Positions 27,372-40,493 of a stretch of DNA of 64,000 nucleotides are shown in pieces. The stretch is taken from contig CM049313.1 of assembly GCA_026874595.1 (NCBI GenBank), positions 48,533,659-48,597,658 of the forward strand. Direction: 5' to 3'. Both the position numbers and the translations under genes were made by a program. A model generated the notes under the pieces. That model saw nothing but the letters and a program-made list of their open reading frames with translations, had not been told where the DNA came from and did no database searches. The stretch is from Sipunculus nudus. Taxonomy: Eukaryota; Annelida; Sipuncula; Golfingiida; Sipunculidae. Position 1 is the first letter of the stretch, and every line of letters begins with the position of its first letter.

Positions 27372-27690
27372 CAATATATATATATATGCAGTGTATATAT
27401 ATTATAAGCAGGTTTGCCTTCGGCACCCCTATTACCTAATAATGGATCTCTTGCGCAACAAAATAATTATAGAAGTTTTCTTCCCTTAAAATTGACATAA
27501 ATACCCGTCCTTTGCTAAGGTAACCGTACAGTAAACAACGCTCCTCAGGTACAACTGTCATTGCTCGGCGTGAGTAGTAAGATACCTTGACAACAGGTGA
27601 ATGACGCTCTAATTGACCAGGTACAATCTGCTCTTCAAACATATATATGGAGACATATTTGGATTTCACGAAAAATATTGCTTCCATTTA
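27372..27690 (-). repeat. (AT)n-tailed interspersed repeat, copy 2
   Basis: Reverse-complement partner of 2160-2518, about 75% identical by eye, for example GCAATATTTTTCGTGAAATC, GACGGGTATTTATGTCA and CGAAGGCAAACC, ending in interrupted (AT)n. The open frame on the - strand at 27436-27687 belongs to it. Confidence 0.65.
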
Positions 27691-28144
27691 GTGATAGTAG
27701 TTACTTTGTGGCAAAGTAGATATAAAGTCTGTACTTCTGAAGATCTTACATTTATTTTTCTGGACATGCAGCCAATGATTCCCTGCTAATGTATCAAAAA
27801 TTGAATTCTTCTCAACTGTCTTTTAACTGTCTCTCAGATTAACTACGTCATCAACCTTGTTCAATCTGATGGTAACCTGCCAGGTTGCAGTTCCTAGCAT
27901 GCCAAGTATCAGCTGTGTTATTTCCGGTTCTGGTGATCATTTTCTTAAAGTCAAGCTGGTTTACATGCTTTAATGGTCCATTTTTCTGTTGATATCAAAT
28001 CACTAAAAAAAGACGAAGCGTCCGATGTAGATGAATTTTGCTTTCTTGATATTAAAGGTATGTCGTAAGATACCGGTATTGTAAAGCCCGGGACACTGGT
28101 TATTCGCCTTTAGATGAAATTCATGTTTATTTAGTTTTGATGTT

Positions 28145-29100
28145 TTTCCTTAGCGAACCTGTGAACTCATGCGATGGTGTGGCGTCGTCCGTCTTCCGTA
28201 CATTAATCCATACTGTCTCAAAAAACGGAAGGAGCTAGCATCACCAAATTTATACGAAAAATCAGTCATTTAAAAAACGGATTTTGCTTATTTTTTTGCT
28301 GTCTGCATTTCCTTCGATTTTAATCGGAAGAGCAATTGCTAAAAAATTCTTCTCCAAAATGTCAAGCCATATTGTTAAATATTTCACAGAAATAATCCCC
28401 GAAACAATCTCTCTCAAGTTTGTTTGAATGGTTCCAGTTCGGCGAGATTTTTGCCGAGTTTCAGGAAGCTGAACTTGTGACCAAAATGATACTAAAATTT
28501 CAATATAAGAAACGGCTGGAGCTATCACCACCAAATCTTTTGCAAATGTTGGTCACATGAGTAAAATTCAATATTGAGGTATTGGTGGCGCCTAATTTTT
28601 ACAGAGTCATTGTCATCAGTGCATTAACCCATAATTTCTCAGGAATAGCAGAAGCTAACATTCCCAAATTTAAGGCAAAAATCTGTCAATATTCAAATAT
28701 AGTGGGATTGAGCTTTATTTGGCGCCACTGGCCTCAGTTAACATTACACTGAGAAAAAGCTTGAAAACCTGAAAAAAAAACCTCTTCTCCGAAATCATTC
28801 AGCCAACTTGTTCATTATTTCACAGAAATTATCCCAGATACCAGCTCTCTCTAGTGTTTGCAAATGGTTTGGGTTTGATGAATTTTTGTCAAGTTACACG
28901 AATGTGAACTTAGTCATTTTGCCAAGTACGCATTACAATCCCAGAGACGACAGGAGTAAGCATCACCAAGTTTTGCGCCACCTACATGGGCCAGTTCTTT
29001 TACGGGCAAACACCTTTTAATTTCCTTTAAAAAGAATGTATTCAATGGTAGGGTACTTTCAATTGTATAAGGTTCATTGATTTTTGGTAGCGTCACGGAA
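28145..29100 (+). repeat. Complex interspersed repeat, locus 2 (two ~430-bp units)
   Basis: The first unit begins TAGCGAACCTGTGAACTC at 28153. CTTCTCC..GCCA..TTGTT..ATTTCACAGAAAT recurs at 28348 and 28792, and AGCTARCATYMCCAAATTTA at 28235 and 28652, so the sequence is a diverged tandem pair. It is shared with 21805-22900. Confidence 0.7.
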
Positions 29101-29519
29101 CGCTGAAGTTGCTCTTGTGGCCGTCAGTTAGCATATATCAAAATATGGGCTGCAATAGTCTTCTTCTGCAAAACAGTTGTTACACTTTATGTACCACTGC
29201 ACAAAAAATGTTCTTAAGTGGCCTTTGTTAAAGTTTACTTAAATGATTTTTTGGCAGAATTATGGGACCTTTAACATAATGAAAGGATACTTTACTTTGG
29301 TAAAGAAATCTAGTAGATTTGTTGTGTTAACAAATTGAGCTCTTTGGGTATATACACAGAGCTGTACAGGCAACATAAATAATTAGTTTCATATCAAGCT
29401 TATGTGTAAAATAAATCCATGAATAAAATATATCTGTATTCTGAAGTTGGTTACAAGGGGCATCTTTTATTATTCCAAACAATTTGATAAATAAAACCTT
29501 AATCAATATGTCAGCTTGA

Positions 29520-29860
29520 AAAAGCATTGTAGCCAAAGAATTTCAGTATGTGTAAACTGATTTACAAACAGGCCAAGATTGTGCCTGTATTTATACATAA
29601 CTTGGCAGACTGCCAACAATTTCGAATTTGGCTACAGGCTAAGTTTCAGTCTGTATCTATTTATAGCTTTGGCAGACATAAGCAACAGGTTAAGAGTTCA
29701 TTTAGTACAGGCAAGTGCGGATCAAGAGCTACCTCAGTGCAGCAGCTGCAGCTAGAAATTTGTTCCGGTTCACTCAAGGCAACTACTTGCCTCAGCTGAG
29801 CATGGTCAGCCCAGTGTACCTGACTCAAGTGAGGTTTATGTAATGGCCTTTCAGTGTGAC
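29520..29860 (+). repeat. Further shared block of the same repeat family
   Basis: AAAAAGCATTGTAGCCAAAG..AACTGATTTACAAACAGGCCAAG matches 22425-22495 in order and orientation. The rest to 29860 is GC-moderate with short frames on both strands and no recognised product. Confidence 0.4.
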
Positions 29861-29864
29861 TTGT

Positions 29865-30205
29865 CGATACATCTTTAATGGTTTTCTCGTAAAAAAAGCC
29901 TGGTGTCGCCACCTACAATAATTTTTGCAGAGTGTATGTCCTTGTTTATCTTTCAGAAAGGTTTTGATATATCATCCTGAAATTGGACATATTTATTCAT
30001 CTCTGATAGCTTTGTCATATACAAGACTTATGGTGCAACCAACAATTATTTTTGGGTTTCATACGTCTGTGCACATAGTTTAAGATCACAAGAGAAGTAA
30101 TTGCCTGCTTTTTACATGTCCATACATCTTCGATGGCTTTCTCATACACAAGAATCGGTGGCACCACCAGCTATCATTTTGTGTTGTGTACATCCATGCC
30201 AGTAT
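29865..30205 (+). repeat. Diverged tandem array, ~128-bp unit, about 2.7 copies
   Basis: Units start near 29866, 29994 and 30121. Each has the pattern CATCTYYGATGGYTTTCTCRTA..AAG then GGTGGCRCCACC..ATTTTTG. The spacing is constant at 127-128 bp. Confidence 0.65.
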
Positions 30206-31022
30206 GTCGGGAGTGATGTTTGTGTAATTGTTACTTGTATTTCAGTTTAAAATGATCATTAATTGTATTGTACACGTACATGTCACACATATTCTTGAAA
30301 ATTATTCAAGTACTTTTCAAATTATGGTCAAGTATAATAAACATGGAAGCATATCTCATTGCACAAGGTCGCATTAGGCTTGTAGGCCTTGTTTCATTTT
30401 ATATACTGTTAAACATAAAAGATATTAAATAAATGAAAACCCGATAATATAAAACTATGCGAAAAAGCTTTTTCAGTTTCTAATAAACTAGAAGAATATA
30501 ACGTAACAAATGGAAAATGGAAATCACAAAAACACTTAACTTCTTCTAAAACGAGAACAAAAGAAAAGTGTTCTGCTGGGAAGGGACTGAGTTGAGAAGT
30601 GGATATTTTCTCATTCTTGTTGCCAGTTGAGTAAGAGTAAATTATTGTGACAAGTAAATTGGAGTGCATTAAATTACTCAGGAGTTCTTGTAACGTTGGA
30701 GGGAATGCCATTCAAGGCCAATATTTTCTTCCAAGTGCTCTGCTGGTTTTACGGATGTCAGGTATTTTTGAAGAACTGACATGTGGAGACTTTATGGGTA
30801 GAAAGACACCTGCTAAATCATGAACTAATAACAGGTGATTATAAATCAATTTCAGCTAGTATGGCATCACGCGAAATTATCGTCTGCTTGTGTTCGGGTA
30901 AAATGAACCGATTTCGCTGGTGTTGTTTTAAGAAATCAGCTAAAGCCAGAAGCTTCCGCAGAAATCTGAAAGCAACTAACAAGTTTATGTAGGTTTTTAC
31001 TTTATATCATTTGCATCTTCAT

Positions 31023-31166
31023 CAGGCGCGGATCCAGGATTATTTGCAGGGAGGGATAAACGGGTGTCATGCGTAAAGACTGACTAAAAAAATGTCGTTG
31101 GCTGAGGGCGGGGGGGGGGGGGGGGGGAGGGTTACACCCAAAAACCACCCTCTTGATCCGTGCCTG
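31023..31166. mobile_element. Short MITE with CAGGCGCGGATCC ends and poly-G core
   Basis: The ends CAGGCGCGGATCCAGGAT and CTTGATCCGTGCCTG form imperfect inverted repeats around a G run at 31109-31127. The CAGG..GGATCCAGG ends recall hAT-type MITEs. No 8-bp target duplication was found. Confidence 0.55.
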
Positions 31167-32037
31167 CTCCAACTATCAAGCCTCCAGACACTTCGCTCTC
31201 AGGCACTTTGATTCATCGAGCTGCTCTGGCGGGTATTCCATGAATAATGAACAAGGCAATTGAACCAATCAAATTACTCGAGTGTCCCTGGAAGTTGTGA
31301 AATCTGCCCGAACACTTGCAGGCTTGAAGAATCATTAAAAAGATACCAGGGCGGATCTGGGGGTCTCTGAAAATGCAGCTATGAGAGGCTTAATAGTATT
31401 AAATGATCATTAGAGATGTAAGAAATGTTGTCTTCATTTTTAATATAACGGACCCGAACAATCAGTATCATTTGCGGCTGACAGGTGTCGCCAATGTTCT
31501 GTAAGCTTCATCTCTTCGGTATGGCAAGAAGTACTAGTCGTAGACCGGTTTCCCTGGCCCACTTTGACCGTTAAAGTTGAAACCAGAAAGGAAAGAGAAT
31601 TTGAACTAATAGATCAGACGCATCCAGCCTGTCGAGCTCCATGGATGAAAATTCCAATGGTTTATAATCTCTAAGGATTTAAGTAACTGTGATTGTTTCA
31701 GATATTTGTTTTCTCTTCATCTGCCCTACTGTGAGCTTCATATACATGAATAGTGTGTACAATCGCAAAGCAATCTCAGTTTAAGATTTACTCTCCCTAA
31801 CACTCGGTCTTCTGCTCAGTGTGAGTTAACTACTGCTTTTAGATTAAATTGTTAGTTATCATTACCTATAATGCCTTCAGATTTTTTACCTGTGAGCTTC
31901 CTGTTTTTACATTTCACTTATTCTTAATTTCCCCTAGGTTATGTAGGAGTAGAACTAATTATTTTTTATTTTACTGTTCAAAGGCCACTTGTGGACAAAT
32001 ATCACCAGATGTTTCCCATTTTGTAACCTTTATCGTA

Positions 32038-32075
<38 letters not shown>

Positions 32076-32102
32076 TTGTGGGTAAGTATATATATATATA
32101 TA
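32038..32102. repeat. (AT)n microsatellite, split
   Basis: Two AT runs separated by TGTGTTTGTGGGTAAG. Confidence 0.95.
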
Positions 32103-34432
32103 CACTACAAGTATAATCTAAGTTTTTTATTCGTGATAAGAATTGCATGAACTACGTCTATCCGTAGGTGCTTTTAACAACGTTGTTGTATATGTGTAAA
32201 TGTGGTGACAAGTGCCTATGATTAATTAACATTTAAGCGCCGATTGCTTATAATAATAACGGCAATGAAACTGACAGATATAGCTCCTGAGAGAAACAGG
32301 ATGGAGAAGATATTTATGGCTTCGATAAATGTAAATTTGTAAAATGGCCGTCTGTGTACAGCGATATCTAATTATCTTTGAGATAATATGGACCACCTTC
32401 GTTGTGCAGTTTTCCGCACGACTGCTGTCTCTACTCAAAGCAGGCCTAAATGTAAAATTAAGCTTATAGAACCATGCTCACACAGTTATCAGAAAACAAG
32501 GCTGGCTCGGCCTTGTTTGTGGTGCATGAGTTGTTCCATTAGCAACACCTACAATGCTTTATAGTGAACTCTGAATTGTAAATGCAATGACCTTAACCTT
32601 CTGAGTGTCCTTTATTGCCCTGTGCTCCAGGGTTCTCACAGTACGTTTAATCTTATGTTGATCAATACATTAATTAACTCTAGGCTCACACAGGAACTAC
32701 AGAGACAATAAGCCGTCACAGGTGCATAATGAATCTCCTTTGATCTCAAGCGGGCCAATAACAGATTTCACCGATATTTCAATAAATACAGAACTGAAAG
32801 AAGCTTTCTTTTGATTTTTAAATAAAAAATATCGCTATCTTTGACCGCGTCAGACTATCTACATGTTCATTACAAAGGCGTTAACAGGATGAAGTCTCAT
32901 TTGAGTAAGTATGGATATTTGTGTGCTATTCGGTGCGAATTTTACTTGATTAAAGAGCCGACAAGAACAAATTTCGATCTCCCAGGTTCTTTATCATGTG
33001 AAGATGGTTCTCGTTAATCTCGTGGCAACACCCGCCGAAACCATTCTGGTTAACAGCTACTGCTTAGATCTGACCGTGCAGTTTGTCTTATTGATCGTAG
33101 TGGTCAGGTAAAGAGAACCGGTTGGAGGAACCTGGCGGCGACCACGCATCTCACTCACCAGCTAACATTAATGACTGCTGCAAGACGGATCTTGGCTGGA
33201 AAAGTCCACATGTATACGTGGGTGCAGGCTCCTACACAAACTGGCGCTTTAGTATGCAACAACATGCCTCGAATATGAGCGCGACAAGCATGTTGATTCC
33301 AGAAACGCTTGGTCTCGAGGGTCCGCGCGTACTTTTATGCATGCGGAATAGCCCTGAGCGCCGGCCACGCAATTCACTTCATTGGTGGTTATTAAAGGTT
33401 GTTTACAACTGTGACCACTTCAATAAGAGAACCTGAGAGAGACGGATCACACCGTCTCGGTGCAAGACTGGAATTAGTTTGGTAGCCTTCGGCGTCTGGA
33501 TCGTTTTCCTGTGGATTAACGATGGCATCCTGTTGCTCACCTCCGTGGTTTGATGCTCATAAACTAAGAGTAAGTCCTCATTTATTACTAATAACATGTA
33601 CAGTCCTGAAGTTAATAAAGTCAGGTCAGCCCCGGTGGACTATAATCCAATGCATTGTTGTCGTTAAACATCAGAGCACGTTAGAAAGCCCCCGTTAAGT
33701 ATAAGAATACGTCGTAACCACTGTGCCGCAGGCATGTAATTATGTTTTCCCCTTTGTCTGTTTAGTTTTCAGTTTCTGTAAGGATAGGTCCGGGGCATGC
33801 TGGTGGCACTGTCTATTAAATGAGGATGAAGATTATCATATGACAAAAATACATAGCTAAAATTGAGCCTTTTTGATTTCAGTTTATATATGCCAAGGGC
33901 TAGAAAAATCCTTAAGAATTTCGATCCTGTCTGTGAGGTTCCATCGAGATTTCAGCAGTTTGCTCATGAGGTACCAGCGACGTTTAACCGGGCGGATCAC
34001 AGTTTCGCTAGTTTGCCTCGTCGGAGATCTGCGTGTTTATGGAAACTGTTATTTTATCATGCTATTGTGATGCATTTGCAATTCGTTATTTGTTCCCATA
34101 CGGTTATCACACGTGATGTATGTCATATATTACATGTGTATACCACTGTCGCGTCTTGAGTCACTGGGGCGTGGCTCCAGTGGGTACGACTGAGGGTTCA
34201 TAATTGAACGATCAATTAAGGTTCTTTGTAGAGCTCCCTTTGTCTGTCACATGATTTCCACGCGGCACACCCATCACGAAGAAAACGCTTAACAGACGGC
34301 CGGTGCATGTTTTCCACAAATTGGAATGTCAAGGGTGTAAATAAAACCAAGATTCGGTTTCATGATGTATACGATAATAAACAGTATCTAGTCACATTAT
34401 AAATTAAAATAATTGTTGCTGCTATAAATATG

Positions 34433-34552
34433 CAGGGGTGGATCCAGGATTTAGGAAAAGGAAGGGTCCGACTAAGGAGGAATAATGAAAAAACCTAAAA
34501 AAAATGTCATCACGTCCGGAAATGGAGGGGGGGGGGGGGGGTTCCGCTTCTG
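34433..34552. mobile_element. Second copy of the poly-G MITE family
   Basis: It begins CAGGGGTGGATCCAGGATTT, has a G run at 34526-34541 and ends TTCCGCTTCTG. ATATG occurs on both sides (34428-34432 and 34553-34557). Confidence 0.5.
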
Positions 34553-37500
34553 ATATGATCGTATCGAAAGAAATGCTAAAAGTAGCACTTGCGTACTCGA
34601 TTCCACATTATTCTAACCAAATACTCGAATCCATTATCAAGACTCGTACTCGTACTCGTATGGGCGTGCATTTGTATAGACATTTGAATAATTGTTCATG
34701 TAATTATCATTTATGCCTCTGGTTCTTATTCGTTTCTTACCAATACAAATAACATGTCCTAACATATATAAGCGCCACCTCTCTCCTTCCTAAGTCTTAT
34801 TATTTACATGTAAAACCGTTATATTTTCTTATATACCAGTATCGCATCAGCCATATATGAAGATGACGCAATATTTCGATTTCGTACGTGTCCTCAAGAA
34901 TGTCTCCATAGGAACCACTACACTAGTCCGAGTTGGGTATTGTCCAAAATGTGTTTATCGTTAAAGCACACTCTGTTACAGGCAGAAAGTTAGATCATTG
35001 AAATGACAGATTTAGGAAGAGGGGGAAAGCCCCCCCCCCCTTTACGAAAATTCTGAGAAATAGAAAAATACCTGCTGCACACTGGAAAAACGGCGCTGAA
35101 ACTTCCTCAGATTGCATCGAAACAGCCTACATTTTAAAAAATGTTCCCACACCCGTCCTCTCCCATACCCTCTCCCTCTTGGCGCTATGTGAGCCCTCCC
35201 CTTTTTTAATCCTTTAGCTTTCCCTTGACATAAAATTTATATTCTCTAAATCGACGTTACAATGCTGTTCTAGTTCTCTCCGTACATCCCGGCAATCTGT
35301 AGCTATTATACCTGTCACTGTCACCAGACAGAAAATATTAATGCGCTGCTCCTCAGACTCAATAAAGTCCATTCCCCCCAAGTCAAGTAGTCCAGGTAGA
35401 CCCGTCAATCATGTCACTGGTTATCATAATTACACAGTGATATGTATTCACAAGACGTTATCTCATCCATATGACCACTTCTGAGATCAACAAATGTACT
35501 CCTTCTATATGGAGGGTTAACACACCGTTTCAATCACAATAGCAACATCATACAGCAACCAATGACAGTGAGTGTTCGGGTCCGTCATATCCGGGAAAAT
35601 GAAAGAAAAAAAACCGCGTTCTCCTTCAAGACGTAGTTCCTTTCGCAGTCTTTATCAGGAATCTTGTTCTATGAGAAATGCAATCCTGGTCCAAATTACA
35701 GAACACAATAGACATATATAATATGTCCAGAGCGCATGCTCTTCTTAAAGTTCTATTAATAAACTCCCCCTAACAGGTATTTACAAAACGTAATATTCCA
35801 AAGCTCCTGTAGATTCTATCGTCCATAATAAAAAATGCAGGCTTTATCATTTACTTTATAAAACTAATGAGTATAATATAACGGTAATTGTGTCAGAAAT
35901 GTATTGTGGAACATGAAAGCCAATGGTACAGGTGACAGGTTTAGACGTACTTAATCTGATATAAATGTTCCAGTTCCTGGCCCATTATTATAATCAGTAG
36001 GAAAACATGTAACCCTCCATTCTTGGGCCCTAACTCGTTAAGTCTGTGTTCTATTATGGGTATATGTGAAACTTTTAATAAAAATATAAACGGGGCAAAA
36101 AAGTCCAGCTGATCTAGGACAACATTGGGAAAAAAACTATAGTCAAACAACTAAATCATTGGTTTTCAAATTTTCATAAATGTTGAAATCTATTTCTGTG
36201 TGGTGAAGACTTTTGTAGGACAGAATAAGTGTCCCCCCCCCCCTCCCCCCCCCATCCGGCGCGCGACACTCCCCCATTGTTAATATACCGTTTTGTTGGC
36301 GGTCATTGTCTGGAGCAGTGTAGGTTGTTACGTCTTATGACATCATTTAACGGCACAATTATGGACCACATGGGAGGCCTCGTGACTGATGTCAGTAAGG
36401 TCACTAATGCCAATAACAATTGCTGATTAAGTCCTGCATGACGTCTTTGTGACCAATAAGAATGTGTTATATATTTCGCCATGTGTGTGTGTGTTTGGAG
36501 GGAAGGGGGGGGGTCGTTTTAATGGTGCCCGACACGGAAACAGAGAACGCTGGATGGTGTTTATGATATGTATATGGGGACGTCAACCCACAGAGCTTCA
36601 GAAAAAGAATGTACGATTTTGCAGGGAATATTTATTACCAAATACAGTTTAGCCCAATTTGTGTCATATCGGTTAATAGAAAATCCCGTTTATTGTCACA
36701 AAATTATGAAATCCCAAACCATTTCCTATATAAACGATGGTAAATCTGACCGTTTGATATCATGGAATATTGTCAAAATCCCGTTTATTGTCATGGTTGG
36801 AACCCTTGGCAGTGATACCAGATCGCAGATAATAACACATCAGACGCCGAAACGGCGATCAATGAGGCCAAGAGCCTGTAATAGGTCAGGCGTCTCAAAC
36901 GATCACATCTCCAACCTTTGTGCGGCAGGCAAGTGCAGTTAGGCATGCAAGTTGCCCCCCGTCACTTGGCTAATTAATGTCTTAAGATACCACGGTAATC
37001 CAGATCATTGCGTTTCTTTGTACATTAACAAGGGCGATGTTTGAGATCACTTGGCATACATAATGAACTCCTGGCCTTTGCAAGGCTGTGTTTTCCACCT
37101 CGGTGACGTTTCGCCGAGATGATATGAAGCAAACTCTAAACGTTGCTTACGACTGGAAATCCCCTTTAAAGCTTCACGAAAACCTGGAGGTTTTGTGAGC
37201 ACTGGAGGAGATATCCGGTCCAAAACCTCAATCGCGGCGAAACTTCAGAAAATTTCAATTGCATGATGTTTTCCGCTCCCCGAACAGTCCTATCCAGAAA
37301 ATAAGGCGCAATAGTCGGGGAAATAATTATCTAGTAAAATAGTTTTATTTTATGCCTACGCATAACGGTATAACTGTGCCGTATATTTCCAGACATTTGA
37401 CCTCATGACCCAGACGCTACGTCTCTTCCTGTTGGCAAGTCGGATTTTTGTCAGCTATTGCGGCATGCGGCACAAAACAGGAAATACAGGAAATAAAGTG

Positions 37501-38679
37501 TCAGGTGCGCATAAACGTAATTTGATATGCGGTTGTGCAATCAAAATATTCATTAACGTTTCTGTTTTCTTTTTACTGACGATTTATTTAACATCATTTA
37601 GGACAAAACGCTTCTTCTATGACTCAAAAAAACATTGATGCTGAAGCCTGCATAATGTCACATCCCGGTTATTATCATAATTAATGCATGCACCATCGAC
37701 ATGACAATAAGCGGGCCATGTCTGTAAATGGTATTATCGTACAAGTGCCATGATCCGGGTGGTTTCATGGGTTTTAGCAGTGTGGAAGATCTCATTTCCT
37801 CGCAGTTCTTCGTTCATGAAGTGCATTATAAAAAAATTAGAAGAAACATTTTTATTTTAGCCTACCTCGTGTTTCAGGAAACGCATATGTATACCAGAGA
37901 ATTTGTTTGGCTTTTTAATATTGGTGTAGACGTTATATACTGTTGTAAGCATTCCTAAGGAAACAAGCATTTTAAGTGTTACGTTCTATATGTGTAGTTA
38001 CTTATTAATATTAAAACGACATTTTTTCTCATCAAGAATGATATATGTCACCACAAGTATTTTTTATTCATATAATTCTTTTGCTACATGCAGACAAGAA
38101 TTCTTTTTTTTCTAAAATTATTAGAAATCTCTAAATATGGGGCACTTGAAGTCCCTCTGGCATTTGCATGGAAATCCAAACGTGTCTATTATCATTGTTC
38201 ATTTTTTTTCATTATTTCTCTACATTTCAGTTGTTTATAATATACACACGTTTGAACTTTTTTATATTCATTGAAAACCCTCGCAAGAATTACATGGAAT
38301 AGGAAAGATAAATGATATCCTGGTCGTATATAACAGGTTTCTTTAGGTGCTAAGAATTTCATAGACACCGGAAGTCAGGATGTCTATATAAATGTTTGAT
38401 TTGAAATGCTAGAGGCGGCAGCCATGGTGCTGCAAAATGAACATGGACAAATGTCTAAAGAATTAAAATGATTGAAATACAGGATTCCAATGTGTGTGGT
38501 TTTGCCTGTCAAGCATAATATTGCTGTTTTTTTATGTGTGAATCGACAACCTTTGAACAACGCGTGTCGATTAACGCTGGAGGGCCGTTAGGAGTTTTGA
38601 TATCTTTCATTTGAAGAAATCTGAATTGAAATTTATACATCTTGGTTACCACCTTCGGGTTACACCTATCAGATATACT

Positions 38680-38681
<2 letters not shown>

Positions 38682-38738
<57 letters not shown>
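38682..38738. repeat. (AT)n microsatellite
   Basis: Pure AT run. Confidence 0.95.
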
Positions 38739-38739
<1 letters not shown>

Positions 38740-39518
38740 CTTCCTTGCTTGGTTAAATACTGGATGGGCAAATCGGTTTGTCTGTAACCAACGTTATTCT
38801 AAAAACGGATTTTAAATACATTTTTTTTCCGGAGGGTTAACGTAAAAAACCCAAAGGTTCTTTACCACTGTGACATGGGCTAAATATTTATTCCGGCCGA
38901 GGGCAAGGCTTTCATTTGTACTAGGGGCCGTTTGGATTCTGCCCTGTAAAGCTTATTCTTGATCCAACCGTGGAGTTGGTTTACCCTGACAGATATTTCC
39001 CTTTACATCATTGGCCACAATTTGATTAGGGTCCAAGCGGAGTGACATAAATGGTCTCTGACTACTTTTTTGTATTCAATAGATTGGTCTCAAACTCAAG
39101 GATCAACAAGACTTTTTCCTACTCACCAGCGACATCTGTTAGCAACGACCAACACTGAGCGTTCGGGTCTGTTATATCGATTAAAAATATTGTATTTGCT
39201 TAACACAATTTATTTAAACAAATATTATTTAGCAACGCTGTATTTTTTTCTTAAAGCCGAACTTCCTGTCGGTGTATATGGCATGCATTTGGTTTCATTT
39301 AACAAAACCCGCAATGCTAGCCCCATTGGACCTGAACTTAGCAGACGCCCGTTTCGCGCAGCGTGCTGGATCATCAAAATGTCTTTGTAATGTGAGTGCA
39401 GATACTTCACGAAGACTCCGACAGGTCTCTCATCGTTACACACGTTGTTTACTTTATCATTTTGGATTTAACAAAAGGAATCATTCAAATATCTTACAGT
39501 TAAGGTGACTATATGCAT

Positions 39519-40355
39519 TGTTACGGAACCTAATATCATCAGATCACGTAGTCGTGACGAACATAAATTTCGTAATGGAGATAAAAAAAAAATCAGATTC
39601 TGTAACACTGGGGAGCGTGAAATGTCTAGGGGAATGAATAAAGAAGTCAGTGGTTTTTTGTGAACAAATAATTATAATTTATTATCAAAACAATCCTAAC
39701 ATTACAATACACTAAAGCAATACAATTACACAGTATAACAACAGTGCAACAGTAAATCAAAACAAGTATATAAATAAAGTGTACAGTGCCTGGATACCAA
39801 CACTGTCACAGCGACAACAAGTCCTTTATAACGTACAACCCAGATGAACAGTTCTCAGAGAATAACAGTCCAGTTCCTTCACTAAATCAATTTGTTGTAA
39901 TCCAAAAGTGAAGTTCTGATAGTGATCCCAAAGGCAAACTGAAGACTTATTAAAATCCGTTACAAATTCGAAGATCTATAACTGCCACAATTATAGGAAA
40001 AGGTCCACAAATTGACTTTCTCTCTTCTGTGTCCGCTGGAATATATCTCTCCTCTCTCTCGGCTCTAAAACAGCGCCCCTTACTTATAACTTTTCACCTC
40101 AAGCCGAGAACTTTTCCATTTCCCGAACAATCTAAAGAACCTAACATGATACACAGTACACACGTTACAGGAAACCTCTACAACAAAGAACGCTGTGTTT
40201 CTACTTGTTAGGGTGGGCCGCACCCGACCATCCAGAACAAGGAACGCTGTAGCATAGCAATGCCTAGGGCTTGAGCCAAACACGAATCAGAATGTCAACA
40301 GCGCACAATAAAAGAGACACATCAACAGCTCATATTAAAACAGACATCTGTAACA
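39519..40355 (-). mobile_element. Solo LTR, antisense, just upstream of RASD exon
   Basis: A fossil. On the + strand it reads TGTTACGGAACC to CATCTGTAACA, flanked by a perfect 4-bp duplication GCAT (39515-39518 and 40356-40359). It is full length, in reverse orientation to the RASD gene, and its end lies 132 bp before the acceptor-bounded coding exon. It probably sits in the gene's 5' intron. Confidence 0.85.
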
Positions 40356-40470
40356 GCATGGAAGTTTGCAAATACGATCTTGTAAAATACATGTATAACA
40401 AATCAGATATTCTTTGGTCAGGAAAATTATAATCATGAACTACTCAAGAAGATCATTTTAATTGTGCTAC

Positions 40471-40487
40471 TTTCTGTTTATTTTCAG
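40471..40487 (+). promoter_or_regulatory. Splice acceptor before the RASD start codon
   Basis: A pyrimidine-rich tract ends in TTTTCAG at 40481-40487, six bases before the ATG. It implies an upstream non-coding exon. The reading frame stays open 5' of the ATG, but only across this acceptor, so the ATG at 40494 is preferred. Confidence 0.75.
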
Positions 40488-40493
40488 TGCGCC

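Larger units (their letters stand above)
30210..39514. other. No gene recognised, apart from MITEs and microsatellites listed
   Basis: Possibly all RASD upstream or first-intron sequence. G and C runs lie at 35029-35040, 36233-36250 and 36505-36513. A GC-richer stretch at 33040-33430 has a 104-codon frame with no recognisable domain. Confidence 0.45.

Noticed and set aside
33122-33436. 104-codon frame in a GC-richer stretch
   Set aside because: No domain, no credible splice signals at its ends, and a composition compatible with chance.
40464-40493. Upstream extension of the RASD frame
   Set aside because: It begins at GTG, not ATG, and runs across the splice acceptor at 40486-40487.
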